Below are positions 16,547 to 25,248 of a stretch of 26,655 nt of DNA, in pieces. The stretch is taken from contig CAZTWC010000016.1 of assembly GCA_964617105.1 (NCBI GenBank), positions 1 through 26,655 on the forward strand, in the 5' to 3' direction. The notes below the pieces were generated by a model. The model was given only the letters and a program-made list of their open reading frames with translations. It ran no database searches and was not told the DNA's origin. The stretch comes from CAZTWC01 sp964617105 [NCBI: uncultured Myxococcia bacterium] (lineage in GTDB: Bacteria > CAZTWC01). The number at the start of each line of letters is the position of its first letter. Position 1 is the first letter of the stretch. The translations under genes and the position numbers were made by a program.

Positions 16547-18119
16547 CTTTGCTCCGCATTCCCTTCAATAGTTCTTTTCCTTTTTTTGTAACACGATACT
16601 TTTGTTTACTGCTTTTGGGCTTGTCCGGGATAGTCATTTCAATAACACCTGCTTCAATTGCCGGTACAAGATATGCCTGGCGAAAATGCTCCTCATGCTT
16701 TAGATCCAGTTCTTTTTGCAATTCACTACGTTTCATTTCTCCCTGCAAGGCTGCCAGAAGTCTCAACACTTCCCCTGCAACTTCCTCGGTGACTTCCCCG
16801 GTGACATCCCCGGTGGCTTCACCTGTATCGTTCTCGGAAACTTCACCTGTGACTTCACCTGTATCATTCTCGGCAGCTTCCTCGGTGACTTCCCCGGTGA
16901 CTCCCTCTGCCCCTTGTTTGAATTTTTCAGATTTCTCAAAATCAAGGGCTGGTAAAAAGATGATATATAAATATCCCGACTGTTCCCGCCACTCAGGAGA
17001 AGGGTTATGACCCTCTTTACACCAATCAAGTATCTTTAAGGTTCCCATGCCCCATTTCTCGATAATACCGGCACGATAGAATACTCCGGCCATAATTGGA
17101 TTCCAGGGGCGTGACTCATGAAGCCGGATCAAATCGTCTATTTGCATGCCAAAATGTAATTCACCGGGGCTGGCTACCTCCAAACGGTTATCATACATAG
17201 CTACACTTATCGAATCTGCGGCATGGATATAATCGCGGTGACATAATGCATTCGCCAGGGCTTCTCTGGTAGCAAGCGGCGGATAAAGCGGCCTGTCTTC
17301 CCGTTCGAACCGCCCGGGAACAACCCGCCCGGCGATTGGCACATGATCCGCGAGAAACCTTTGAGCCTGGCGTAAAAGTTCAAAAGCGTTTCCCAAATAC
17401 TGCCGGTTATCCAAAAAATCCCCCAGCCGGTTTTTGCCGCGAAAACGCGCTAACCGAATGCTGAATTGGGGAAAGAGAACCCGCAATTTTTCGGTTTTGC
17501 CAAAAAGCGCAGCCGCCGCGTTCAGAAGATTTCCTTCATGAATCAGCCCCAACCCCCGCAGGATTGATTCGATGTCCTGTTTCAACCCTGGTTCCAGCCT
17601 GCCCAACCTTTGCGCGCTTTCAACTACTCTCATAATTTCATCCGTATTCAGGTCAGAAGTAGTAAAGCCCTTTGGAACAGGCTCGTTTTCCCATCGTCTG
17701 GACGCATGCAATCGTTCCAGCAGCATTTGCTCAAACAATGTTTTGGGCATGACAGAAGTGGTAGGACCACGGCGAACATATGGACGTCCGTCATAAATAT
17801 ATGGCTTGCCACTGCCGCTCTGTACGAGTAAAGCGATTATTGAATGACCACTGGGGAGATGAACTGTTTGGACATCAGGAAATGCGGGCGGTTCGATCTT
17901 TTGCAGTTCCTCGGCAAGAGACCTGGTTGTCTTTTCACTTACTTCCTGACCTGCGATGAGTCCGTTATTCTTAACGCCAAAGAATAGATAACCACCATTG
18001 GCGTTGAGCATGGCGCATACTGTTTTAACAGCGCTTTTTCGCTGGCCGGTGGAGGCTTTGAATTCTACGGTTTCAGATTCTCCCTTTGCCGTGATTTTTT
18101 TTAGTTCATCCAGATTCAT
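16539..18119 (-). CDS. AlbA_2 (Schlafen-type) ATP-binding protein with winged-helix tail
   Basis: This 526-residue protein starts at an ATG with GGGGAG about 9 bases upstream. Residues 14-125 form an AlbA_2 nucleic-acid-binding domain (ESETVEFKAS, ANGGYLFFGVKNNG, RPYVRRGPTT). Residues about 280-400 match a C-terminal HATPase_c_4 region (TREALANALCHRDYI, DNRLEVASPGE, GMGTLKIL). A run of TGEV/TEEV-type repeats at about 405-450 links to a winged-helix domain (RSELQKELDLKHEEHFRQAY, YRVTKKGKELL). Proteins of this layout occur beside mobile elements, toxin-antitoxin and phage-defence genes and are thought to be transcriptional or nucleic-acid regulators; exact biochemistry is unclear. It follows the broken methyltransferase by 20 bases and is the only clearly intact large gene of the island. 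Confidence 0.87.
   Translation of the reverse strand: MNLDELKKITAKGESETVEFKASTGQRKSAVKTVCAMLNANGGYLFFGVKNNGLIAGQEVSEKTTRSLAEELQKIEPPAFPDVQTVHLPSGHSIIALLVQSGSGKPYIYDGRPYVRRGPTTSVMPKTLFEQMLLERLHASRRWENEPVPKGFTTSDLNTDEIMRVVESAQRLGRLEPGLKQDIESILRGLGLIHEGNLLNAAAALFGKTEKLRVLFPQFSIRLARFRGKNRLGDFLDNRQYLGNAFELLRQAQRFLADHVPIAGRVVPGRFEREDRPLYPPLATREALANALCHRDYIHAADSISVAMYDNRLEVASPGELHFGMQIDDLIRLHESRPWNPIMAGVFYRAGIIEKWGMGTLKILDWCKEGHNPSPEWREQSGYLYIIFLPALDFEKSEKFKQGAEGVTGEVTEEAAENDTGEVTGEVSENDTGEATGDVTGEVTEEVAGEVLRLLAALQGEMKRSELQKELDLKHEEHFRQAYLVPAIEAGVIEMTIPDKPKSSKQKYRVTKKGKELLKGMRSKDE
16773..16905 (-). repeat. Short tandem repeats encoding TGEV/TEEV linker
   Basis: The DNA repeats units of about 12 to 15 bases with cores such as GACTTCCCCGGT and GACTTCACCTGT (plus-strand view). 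They encode an acidic linker of repeated Thr-Gly-Glu-Val between the ATPase-like and winged-helix domains. Such arrays can change copy number in whole codons, altering linker length without frameshift. Confidence 0.7.
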
Positions 18120-18139
18120 TGCTGTTTGCTCCCCATACC

Positions 18140-20367
18140 TTACTTCAAGCCATCGTGCTGAAGAACCTTTTTGATTCGGTCATATTCCTCCAAACACTTT
18201 CGCTTTGACATAAACTCGCCAAAGGCTTTTTCCTCCTTTTTCTTGAGTACTGGAAAGGTGTCGAGGATATAGGCGAAATCATCACGGCAAAGGCCGTAAA
18301 GGTGCGCCACATAGGCATCGATTTCCGCCCGCATTTGGGCTCGATCTCCTTCTGCCTGTCAGTCTCATCTTCATCTATCCGTGAAATCTGAACGATTTTA
18401 TCACAGGCCTTTGCCAGAACATCGGAAAGGTTGTTATAGTCAAAGAGTAATCCTGACTCTTCCTTCTTTTTGCCGTCTTTTTTCCTCTTTGGTATCTCAT
18501 CCAGTTTCTTTAACGACCTGATGCCCATCAAACTGTTGCCCTGTTTCAGGTGATGGTCTAAAAAGGTCAGTTTATGGTCGACCGCAAAGCAGTTGAGCCA
18601 TAAGGAGAGTTTGGCCAGGTTGACGGCCAGGGGATTTAAATCTACGCCGTAAAGGCAGTGGCGGGTGACAAGCCTCCTGAAATAATTGGGATCGCTTGGA
18701 ACCGAAACCTCTATCCCCTCGATATAGGGAATTTCTTCCAGGAGCGATACAGCAAATCCTGACATCTGGTTGGCGGCATCAACCAAAAAGTGGCCGCTTC
18801 CCATGGCTGGATCGCACACCTTAAAATTGAGCAATTCCTCTTTTACAAAGTTTTCCACCAGAGCAGCGGCAGACTGAGACGCGCCGCGTCTGGCATTGGG
18901 GTCGTGAGCGTTATGCGCCTGGTCGATAAACTGCTCGAAACGCTTTTTATGTTTTTGCTTAAAACACTGTGAAAGCGGTTTTATAATTGTTTTTTCATTA
19001 ATAAATTTTACCAGCGATTCGGGTGTGTAATATGAGCCAGTCTGCTTTCTTTCCAGGGCGGATTCGCCAAAAAAGATATCCCCTTTTTTAATCATCCTGT
19101 CGCCGGCCTGCGTGCTTGTCTGAGAAGTCAGCAGAAGTTCCACTCCCTTTTTAGTGCGGCGTCTGATTCTGTCCGCATCAGCCAGTTGTACGGTGTATTC
19201 AAGGATATTCTCATAGAGTTCGCCCAGATGGCGCACTTCCAAATCCTCGTATGGAATGGGATATTCGTCTTTCTGTTTTGTGTTGTCCAGCGGCTCAACA
19301 TAGGCAAGCAGATAAAGCGCCCTGGCCAAAAAATCGTTTCGCAGTTGATGCCTGGCTAAAAACTTTTCCTGTTCATCATCAAAAAGACCACCGTTATAAC
19401 CTAAAATGCCATATTCAGGATCGCCGTCGATGATAAACCTTACCTCCTGAGAGAGATTTTTTTTAATTGTCCCTGGCGTATAATCAGCGGCCAGAGCGGT
19501 TTTAAAATATTCTGTCAGTTCTTTTTGCAACATGAGATTGCGCTTTTTTAGAACATTGTTAAACATTTCATACCAGATAAGATTACGATAGGAACCCGCA
19601 CCCATATAGTGACACCATTCAAGCGTAGTCCGATTTTCCAGAAAGATATCATTTTCAGCGATTATCAAACCGACAGGAGTAAGAATCTGAACGCCTCCTT
19701 TAATCAAACCCATGGCTGAACCAATACTTACAAGACCTGCTACCTGTCTGTCAGATAAACCAGTATTCTCTGTAAGCACGGCACGAGGTATCTTCTTTTT
19801 CTTTTTATTTTCAAACAGAAAATTTAAAACCCGGGCAAGTTGATCAAATTCAAGACAATATCCATTACTCACCTGTAATTTGCGGCTTTCTCTCTTTTGA
19901 GATTTGTCACATAAAACTGTTGGAGCAGTTTCATCAATGGATTGATATTTGCCATTAGGTTCCCTGAGTTTTTCACCAGATCTATTTAATTGTTGCCTAT
20001 TGCCGTTATAGTTACTACTAATCTGTGGTTTAAAGTGCGTATCTACTCGGGCATTTTGGGATTCATGATTAAATAATTGCAACTGATTAATACTTTGATT
20101 GACCTGGTCACGATAAATCGGAGATGACATTTTATTATTTCTGCGGATAAAATCGACAATTTTCAATAAAACTGCCGACGATTCACCAATTCCTTTTATT
20201 TTTGCAAGATCTTTTGCATTGGCGGAAAGAACTGTTGAGAGGTCACCATATTGTTCTAATAAAGTATTTACAAGCGGTTTTACATCTTTTCTCCCAATTG
20301 AATAAGTAAGCAACAGTTCGAGAATAGACGCGTCACTTTTGGAGCCTTTTTTTTCTTTTGTTGTCAT
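18140..20367 (-). pseudogene. Chimeric gene: RadC-type HhH + DUF4007-like + Eco57I-type methyltransferase with internal deletion
   Basis: Residues 1-85 are a helix-hairpin-helix segment as in RadC N-termini (LLLTYSIGRKDVKPLV, LAKIKGIGESSA). After a spacer, about 170-330 resembles DUF4007 (LTPVGLIIAENDIFLE, LEWCHYM, WYEMFNNVL). From about 335 the protein becomes an Eco57I-like N6-adenine methyltransferase (YNGGLFD, HLGELYENILEY, ERKQTGSYYTPESLV, FKVCDPAMGSGHFLVDA, LYGVDLNPLAVNLAKLSLW). The SAM site is present, but the NPPY catalytic motif and target-recognition region are absent. At about 18355-18366 the frame changes, and the true C-terminus (AEGDRAQMRAEIDAYVAHLYG ... FAYILDTFPVLKKKEEKAF) continues in another frame to 18140. 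A single out-of-frame deletion of hundreds of codons explains both. The product is catalytically dead as a methyltransferase. Confidence 0.75.
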
Positions 20368-20394
20368 CTATATCACATAGTACCAACAAGGTAA

Positions 20395-20589
20395 TTATTG
20401 TTTAGAAATCTGTTTTCTCGCACTCTCACCGCTTGTGACCCATTCATCAATCTCTTTTTTCCTGAATTTCCAGAGCCTCCCCACCTTGTGCGCCGGCATC
20501 TTCTTTTCATCAATCCACTTATAGACCGTGTCACGCTTTATGCCGAGATGCTCTGCAATTTCGTCAACAGATAGCCAGCGATCATCCAT
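20395..20589 (-). CDS. Excisionase/MerR-type helix-turn-helix protein
   Basis: This small DNA-binding protein has about 64 residues, from the ATG at 20589 with GGGAG six bases upstream. An in-frame ATG at 20610 has a weaker site. The sequence WLSVDEIAEHLGIKRDTVYKWI, then MPAHKVGRLWKFRKKEID, is a textbook HTH_17/excisionase fold that binds a specific DNA site. It lies 27 bases before the chimeric methyltransferase gene and 190 bases from the recombinase. It may act as an excision factor or as regulator of the island genes; the repeated AAACATGAT sites just upstream are candidate targets. Confidence 0.85.
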   Translation of the reverse strand: MDDRWLSVDEIAEHLGIKRDTVYKWIDEKKMPAHKVGRLWKFRKKEIDEWVTSGESARKQISKQ

Positions 20590-20610
20590 TATTTTCTCCC
20601 TGTTTTCCAT

Positions 20611-20776
20611 AAATCATGTTTTTTATCCTGTGATCAAAGTATTCTGCAATTAAAGAGAACTACCTGGCAAATGTATAATTTTAACTATTTTATCTATTAT
20701 TATCCCCCATTAAACATGATGTCAATAAATGTTTTATGATCTAGCCGGATAAACTGGGATAAAACATGATATAGAT
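20611..20776. promoter_or_regulatory. Island control region with repeated AAACATGAT sites
   Basis: ATCATGTTTTTTATCC (20613-20628) and GGATAAAACATGAT (20757-20770) are near-perfect inverted copies, and a third AAACATGAT lies at 20712-20720. The AT-rich interval separates the recombinase from the HTH gene. The layout suits operators or excisionase-binding sites, with a promoter for the minus-strand HTH gene inside it. A specific promoter could not be fixed. Confidence 0.45.
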
Positions 20777-20800
20777 TATAAAAGGAATCGATATGGTTGT

Positions 20801-21340
20801 TTAATTGACAGGACCACTGGGGTTAAAAAAATAATCTTTTCCAATGTGCTCTTTGCACATTCCAATTTTATCCCTGGTACGTTCGGCGATCATTTCCCTT
20901 TCAAATTCAGCAAATGACATGAGCATATTAAGGGTAAGCCTGCCCATGGCATCAGCAGTCGAAAAGTTCTGGGTAACGGCGACGAAAGCGACACCATGCT
21001 GATTAAACTTATTCATCATCTGGGCAAAGTCGAGTAATGAGCGGCTGAGTCTATCTACCTTATAAACCACTACCACATCAATTTTGCCGGTTTCAATAGC
21101 CAGCAATAATTTCTGAAAACCAGGGCGATTGATGTTGGCTCCTGTAAAACCGCCATCTTCATAGGTTTCTGGTACAAGTTCCCATCCATCATACTGGCGA
21201 TTGATAATATACTGCTCGCAAGACTCCCTCTGGGCGTCCAGTGAATTAAAATCTTGCTCCAGCCCGGCTGTAGTTGATTTTCTGGTGTAGATAACCGCCC
21301 GTTTTTTTACTGGCTGTTTTAATTCCACCATCGAACCCAT
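20801..21340 (-). pseudogene. Large serine recombinase, truncated after catalytic domain
   Basis: The 179-residue frame covers the N-terminal catalytic domain of a resolvase/invertase-type site-specific recombinase: VIYTRKST with nucleophile Ser22, [38 protein letters not shown] and the helix [21 protein letters not shown]. Large serine recombinases then have a recombinase domain and zinc ribbon (total over 450 residues). Here the frame ends 20 residues after the catalytic helix in unrelated sequence, so DNA targeting is lost. The start has AGGTG five bases upstream and comes directly after the stop of the DUF2924 remnant. Such enzymes integrate phages and mobile islands. Confidence 0.8.
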
Positions 21341-21676
21341 TTACGCACCTGCCTTTTCTTTTGCCTTTTTGGTCTTGGTCAGACCGAAAAACAAAAAACC
21401 ATTCCAAGTAGTGCTGGTGATTTCTTTGGCAATTTTTGAAAGACTGCGGTAGGCCTGGCCGTTATATTCAAATCCCCTTTCAAGCATTTTGACTTGGTAT
21501 TCCTTGCCTTTGTAGATTTTTCTGATGGTTTCGCCAACTGCAGGAAGTCGCTTGTCCCTATTGACATCATTTTTCTGCTCTATTTTTTTTTCAATAACAA
21601 TACTCCTGATTTTATCTTTTCCATTCTTGCCGAAGTGCTGCCAATAGAAATCGCTTTCATTTTTAAGATATCTTTG
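21341..21676 (-). pseudogene. DUF2924 family remnant, 5' truncated
   Basis: The minus-strand frame from 21676 (after a TAG) to the stop at 21341-21343 encodes FYWQHFGKNGKDKIRS, RLPAVGETIRKIYKGKEYQV and FEYNGQAYRSLSKIAKEIT, then TTWNGFLFFGL. This is the C-terminal half of DUF2924 proteins, small proteins regularly encoded directly before large serine recombinases in mobile elements. No acceptable start codon exists near the left end, and the usual N-terminal half is absent. The stop abuts the recombinase start. Function of the family is unknown. The gap to 21733 holds no other feature. Confidence 0.7.
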
Positions 21677-21732
21677 CTAGATTAAACTGGTAACATTAAT
21701 GGTTTAGGCTTTGAAAATAAAGGTAAATCTAA

Positions 21733-22278
21733 ATGGCAGCCAACAAAAAGCAAACCTGGAAAGATGTAAAATCCATCCTGGTTGAAAAAGAAAAATCAGA
21801 ATTATTGAAATTGATCGCAGATCTATATTCCTTCAATACTAAAAACAAATTGTTTATTCACACAAGATACTCTGTTGGCGGAAAAACACTGGAACCATAT
21901 AGAACCATAATATCTGAATCACTCTATCCAGATGGTTATAAACCAATAAAACTCTCTGTAGGAAAAAAAGCAATATCAGATTATTTCAAGGCCACAAAGG
22001 ACAAGGCAGGCCAACTTGAGTTAATGGTTCACTACCTCGAAACAGGAACCCAGTGCACGGTTGATTATGGCGATATAGACGAACAGTTTTATTACAGTCT
22101 CGAGTCAATGCTTGAAAGAATACTTGCCACCTTAAAAAAACAACCTGCAGATGTTCAAGAAAAAAATTTCTCACGGTTAGAAAAAGTTGTTTCCTCTGCC
22201 AGGAATATTGGCTGGGGTTATTATGATTCTATTAGTGATTTGTTCAGTGAATATAAAAATGACATCAGAGGCACCTGA
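21733..22278 (+). CDS. Uncharacterised protein, DUF6155-like
   Basis: This 181-residue soluble protein has an ATG preceded by AAAGG about 9 bases away. It is alpha-helical and lysine/glutamate-rich. The opening segment KSELLKLIADLYSFN and the later LMVHYLETGTQCT resemble DUF6155-type proteins, but the match is from memory of the pattern and is weak. No catalytic motif, signal peptide or membrane segment is present. It is divergent from the recombinase module and followed by another small unknown gene, so it may be cargo of the former mobile island. Confidence 0.6.
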   Translation: MAANKKQTWKDVKSILVEKEKSELLKLIADLYSFNTKNKLFIHTRYSVGGKTLEPYRTIISESLYPDGYKPIKLSVGKKAISDYFKATKDKAGQLELMVHYLETGTQCTVDYGDIDEQFYYSLESMLERILATLKKQPADVQEKNFSRLEKVVSSARNIGWGYYDSISDLFSEYKNDIRGT

Positions 22279-22329
22279 CAAAATAAGCAGTCTTGGTTGC
22301 TTAAAACTCTGCTAATTTGGATTTTATCA

Positions 22330-22719
22330 ATGATAGACACAGAAATTCCTCCAGAATATTATGGTTGGTGGCGGATTATTGAGACGTCACAGTGGGTGAA
22401 CGATGATATTGACATCATCGGCACAGCCCTGATTTCACTTACAGGATATGACGACCAACTGAGGATGTTCGTTTTGCTTGCCAATGTAAACTGCAGACCA
22501 ACCAAAACGGGCGTCTCATTTACCTGGCAGGGAGCCTGGGAATATGACCCTGTCTCTGGAACCGGAAGTGTGAAACTCCGGAAGGATGGTCGCCTCACGG
22601 GCAGGCTCAAGATAAAAAATGGCGATGAAAGCACATTTATCGCTGAAAGGGCGGATGAACCGGACGAGCCCATTCCTGATCCACCAAGTTACCGTGACAA
22701 ATGGCGGCGCAGGTGGTGA
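22330..22719 (+). CDS. Uncharacterised small protein
   Basis: This 129-residue protein starts at ATG 22330; an in-frame TTG at 22297 adds hydrophobic residues with no better ribosome site. It has tryptophan-rich beta segments (YYGWWRIIETSQW, VSFTWQGAWEYD) and ends with an acidic run (ADEPDEPIPDPPS) before a basic tail, YRDKWRRRW. Small proteins with this general shape recur as solitary cargo genes in many bacteria, and none has a known role. It lies 51 bases after the previous gene on the same strand. Confidence 0.6.
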   Translation: MIDTEIPPEYYGWWRIIETSQWVNDDIDIIGTALISLTGYDDQLRMFVLLANVNCRPTKTGVSFTWQGAWEYDPVSGTGSVKLRKDGRLTGRLKIKNGDESTFIAERADEPDEPIPDPPSYRDKWRRRW

Positions 22720-22794
22720 ACATCGAAATTGCTTCCACAATCAAGGCACCTGGCAAAAACTGTATGGCCCATTGTTCTCCTTCTCTCTCTTTGA

Positions 22795-23736
22795 TTAAAA
22801 AAGGTCAGTAACTTTTATCACATCATCCAACTCTCGTTTAAACGCTACATGCCGGTTAAATTTCACATTACGGAATTCATCTATCATTGCCGTGGCCTTT
22901 TCTGACATCCCCATTAACACAAAGGTTTCCGCCAGTGCGCCTAACACTTCTGAAGCACGTTTATATGCCCTGCGATGTTTGTTGCTGACAATATCCTCAA
23001 CCCGTTTCCAGCCAATATCCTTTGCCCATGACCAGTAGATTTCTCTCTCTTTTTCTTTTAAATCGAATTTTTTTAGTGCCTCAACAATATATTTTGAAAT
23101 CTTAGGTATTGTTTCATCCCGGTCATCACTATCCAGCGCCAAAGAGAATGAATCGTTTTCATCGATATATCTGGACATATTCTGCTGGATAATTTTTGCT
23201 TTTTGGTTTCCGTCAACAAGGGCAAATAAAATAGAAGAAAAAACAATTCCCACCGGTTCATCGACACAGGACCAGCCAATTATTGTTTTTTCGTTTTTGA
23301 CCTTTCCCATAACCAGGGAAATCTGGCCAAGCATCATCATCATCTTTACCTGGAGACATTTTTTAAGGGGTTGCTTTTCTTTTTCCAGCCAGTCAATGGC
23401 TGCTTGAATTTGCTCCTGGCGTTCTGCTTCCTCCAAATCACAAATCCAAATCCGGAGATGATATTCTCCTGGTTCTGAATAAAAAAGGGCCTTTCTCCCC
23501 AGGATCATCGCTGAATTATTGCCGCATTTCATTGCAGTTTCTATCAATAGCGTGGCCAATGTTGAACAAACCTTATCAAAACTCAAATTTCCAATGGCCT
23601 CCAATCCAACCTGACAGGCTGATTTCCACTTTGAATCTCTCACCAACATTTTCATCCAAAACAGATATCCCCAAGGTTTATCCCCTTTCCATTTAATTTT
23701 CAAAGAACTGAGAACTTTTGGCTGCTTGTAAAGCAA
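22795..23736 (-). CDS. Uncharacterised helical protein, possibly 5' truncated
   Basis: This 313-codon frame begins at a TTG (23736) with no visible ribosome-binding site, and upstream in frame a stop near 23800 leaves no ATG. The protein is rich in amphipathic helices (KWKSACQVGLEAIGN, LIETAMKCGNNSAMI, ALAETFVLMGMSEKATAMI), suggesting a TPR-like or HEAT-like solenoid, but no named family was recognised. No catalytic motif or signal peptide is seen. Given the decay around it, it may be the surviving C-terminal part of a longer protein. It is downstream of the Rpn-type gene on the same strand. Confidence 0.5.
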   Translation of the reverse strand: MLYKQPKVLSSLKIKWKGDKPWGYLFWMKMLVRDSKWKSACQVGLEAIGNLSFDKVCSTLATLLIETAMKCGNNSAMILGRKALFYSEPGEYHLRIWICDLEEAERQEQIQAAIDWLEKEKQPLKKCLQVKMMMMLGQISLVMGKVKNEKTIIGWSCVDEPVGIVFSSILFALVDGNQKAKIIQQNMSRYIDENDSFSLALDSDDRDETIPKISKYIVEALKKFDLKEKEREIYWSWAKDIGWKRVEDIVSNKHRRAYKRASEVLGALAETFVLMGMSEKATAMIDEFRNVKFNRHVAFKRELDDVIKVTDLF

Positions 23737-23794
23737 CCGACAATTTACTGTTTTGTGAATATCACTGACTTCACTGACTATTTGAAAGCCACAT

Positions 23795-24619
23795 TCACTT
23801 CAACATCTGCTTAAATTCACTTAGAGATTCAACTGTAATGGCTCTTTTATGCAAGTCATCCAACTTTTTCAACTCAACTATACACTTAACGGCAGTTGAA
23901 ATGGGTTCGGGAACTGAATCAAATCGTGTCGCTAAAACATCAATTACAGCGTCCTGGGATTTTTTAATCATCCCTTGAACAATTCCCTGTTCCACACCCT
24001 GCTGCATCCACTTCTCGGCTAATGTCGGCATGATATCATCTCCCTTATCCTTAAATACCTCTTTGAGAGCATGTTTAAGGTCTTCTTCCTTGATTTTATC
24101 TGTACCTTTAGACAGATAATGTAATACAGTTTTTATTGCTTCAAGACCACTTGGTGTCTCGATTATTTCTACAAATACATCAAAAATATCAGGCAACTTC
24201 TCCAATAATCTATCACTGCGGGAATATTTCAGCGTCATAAACGCTCCCTGCAGCATTGCCGCACCACCTCTCTTGAGTTCCTCATCCGAGTAATTTGATA
24301 GATCACACAGGGAATATCTAAAATTGGGAATAAACTCTTCAAACTTTTCACTATCGGTTATCAAACCAGAAAGATCTCTGGATATACTCCATTCTCGCAC
24401 TCCATGATAGAGGACCAAAGGAATTATCGATGGTAAGTGCTTTAGGGATTTATCTTGCTTTAACCACTGATCCCAAATTCTCACCATATATCGCAAAATA
24501 TCCAGAGATATCAATGGCTCAGGATAACTCTTATGCTCAAACAACAGGTAGATAGATGCTTTGGAGCCATCTTTCAATCTCAAACTGTCATGGGGATTTG
24601 ATATCCTGTTGGGGCTCAT
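23795..24619 (-). pseudogene. Rpn family recombination-promoting nuclease/putative transposase, internal deletion
   Basis: The protein (274 residues from ATG 24619, with AAGG about 8 bases upstream) belongs to the Rpn/PDDEXK family: LKDGSKASIYLLFEHKSYPEP, RYMVRIWDQWL, IIPLVLYHG and a C-terminal helical region. Family members start SNPHDSFFK and have about 50 more residues, ending in the first catalytic aspartate, before the LKDG strand. Here NPHDS jumps straight to LRLKDG at about 24581-24586, an in-frame loss of that segment. The EHKS part of the active site remains. The nuclease is probably inactive, although the frame is intact. Rpn proteins cut DNA and promote RecA-independent recombination. 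Confidence 0.75.
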
Positions 24620-24660
24620 CAATAAACCTTAATCCTTTTAACATTGTTATGGTAAAATTA

Positions 24661-24969
24661 TGGCAAAACGGAACTGCGGAGCGCTAGGTTAGATCAGTAA
24701 AACAGGGAATTCTGCATCATGTGATAATATTCAATGAGCGCCATCTGCGTAGATTGATGGCTGAATATGTTGACTATTATCACAATGATCGGACTCACTT
24801 GGCTCTGAACAAGGATACTCCAGCCGGAAGGTCTGTTGAACAGAAGCCATCTGATGATGCTGATATAAATACCAATGCCAAAATTGTTTCCCTACCGAGA
24901 CTCGGCGGTCTCCACCATCGTTATACTTGGCAAGAGAAAAAGAAAAAAGATCAAAAACAGGCTGCCTGA
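24661..24969 (+). pseudogene. DDE integrase/transposase C-terminal remnant with in-frame stop
   Basis: The frame reads WQNGTAER, a TAG at 24685-24687 where relatives have TGG (ERW), then VRSVKQGILHHVIIFNERHL, YYHNDRTHLALNKDTPAG and a basic tail. This is the end of an integrase-core transposase: the WQNG...ERW region lies just before the catalytic glutamate helix. The rest of the gene is missing. A start at GTG 24721 is possible on paper, but the product would lack all catalytic residues. It is a dead insertion-sequence fragment on the opposite strand to its neighbours and unrelated in sequence to the tail at 15876. Confidence 0.78.
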
Positions 24970-25248
24970 TATTCGGTTGTCAAAGAACTGGGTTAATGGT
25001 TGTTAAACACGACTTTGTCGTGAGTGGATTGATCCGTCCCCCGACGTCAAAAATAGCAAGTTACAATCTCATTGCTGCCTAAATAGCCGGTAAGCCCCTC
25101 CATCTCTTTACATTCTACAATATATCCTCTCAATCTGGAAGGAAAAATTGCAAAACAATGTATGGATATCTCCTACATTTGGGGGCTGGATGGGTTTTTG
25201 GAAGGTACAATGTAATTATGGTGGAGTTTCTGTTTTGTGATAAATAGG
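24970..25248. other. Intergenic interval
   Basis: No gene was found. A short perfect hairpin (CACGAC, three-base loop, GTCGTG, 25008-25022) lies 39 bases after the transposase stop and lacks a T-run. It could be part of the old IS end or chance. Confidence 0.35.

Noticed and set aside
16773-16905. Possible CRISPR-like repeats
   Set aside because: Units are short, have no unique spacers and are in frame with a protein linker.
16549-17010. Plus-strand frame of 153 codons opposite the AlbA_2 gene
   Set aside because: It is the antisense shadow of the repeat-coding linker and has no independent support.
25008-25022. Hairpin as a transcription terminator
   Set aside because: The stem is only six pairs, there is no T-run, and the upstream fragment is not an expressed gene.
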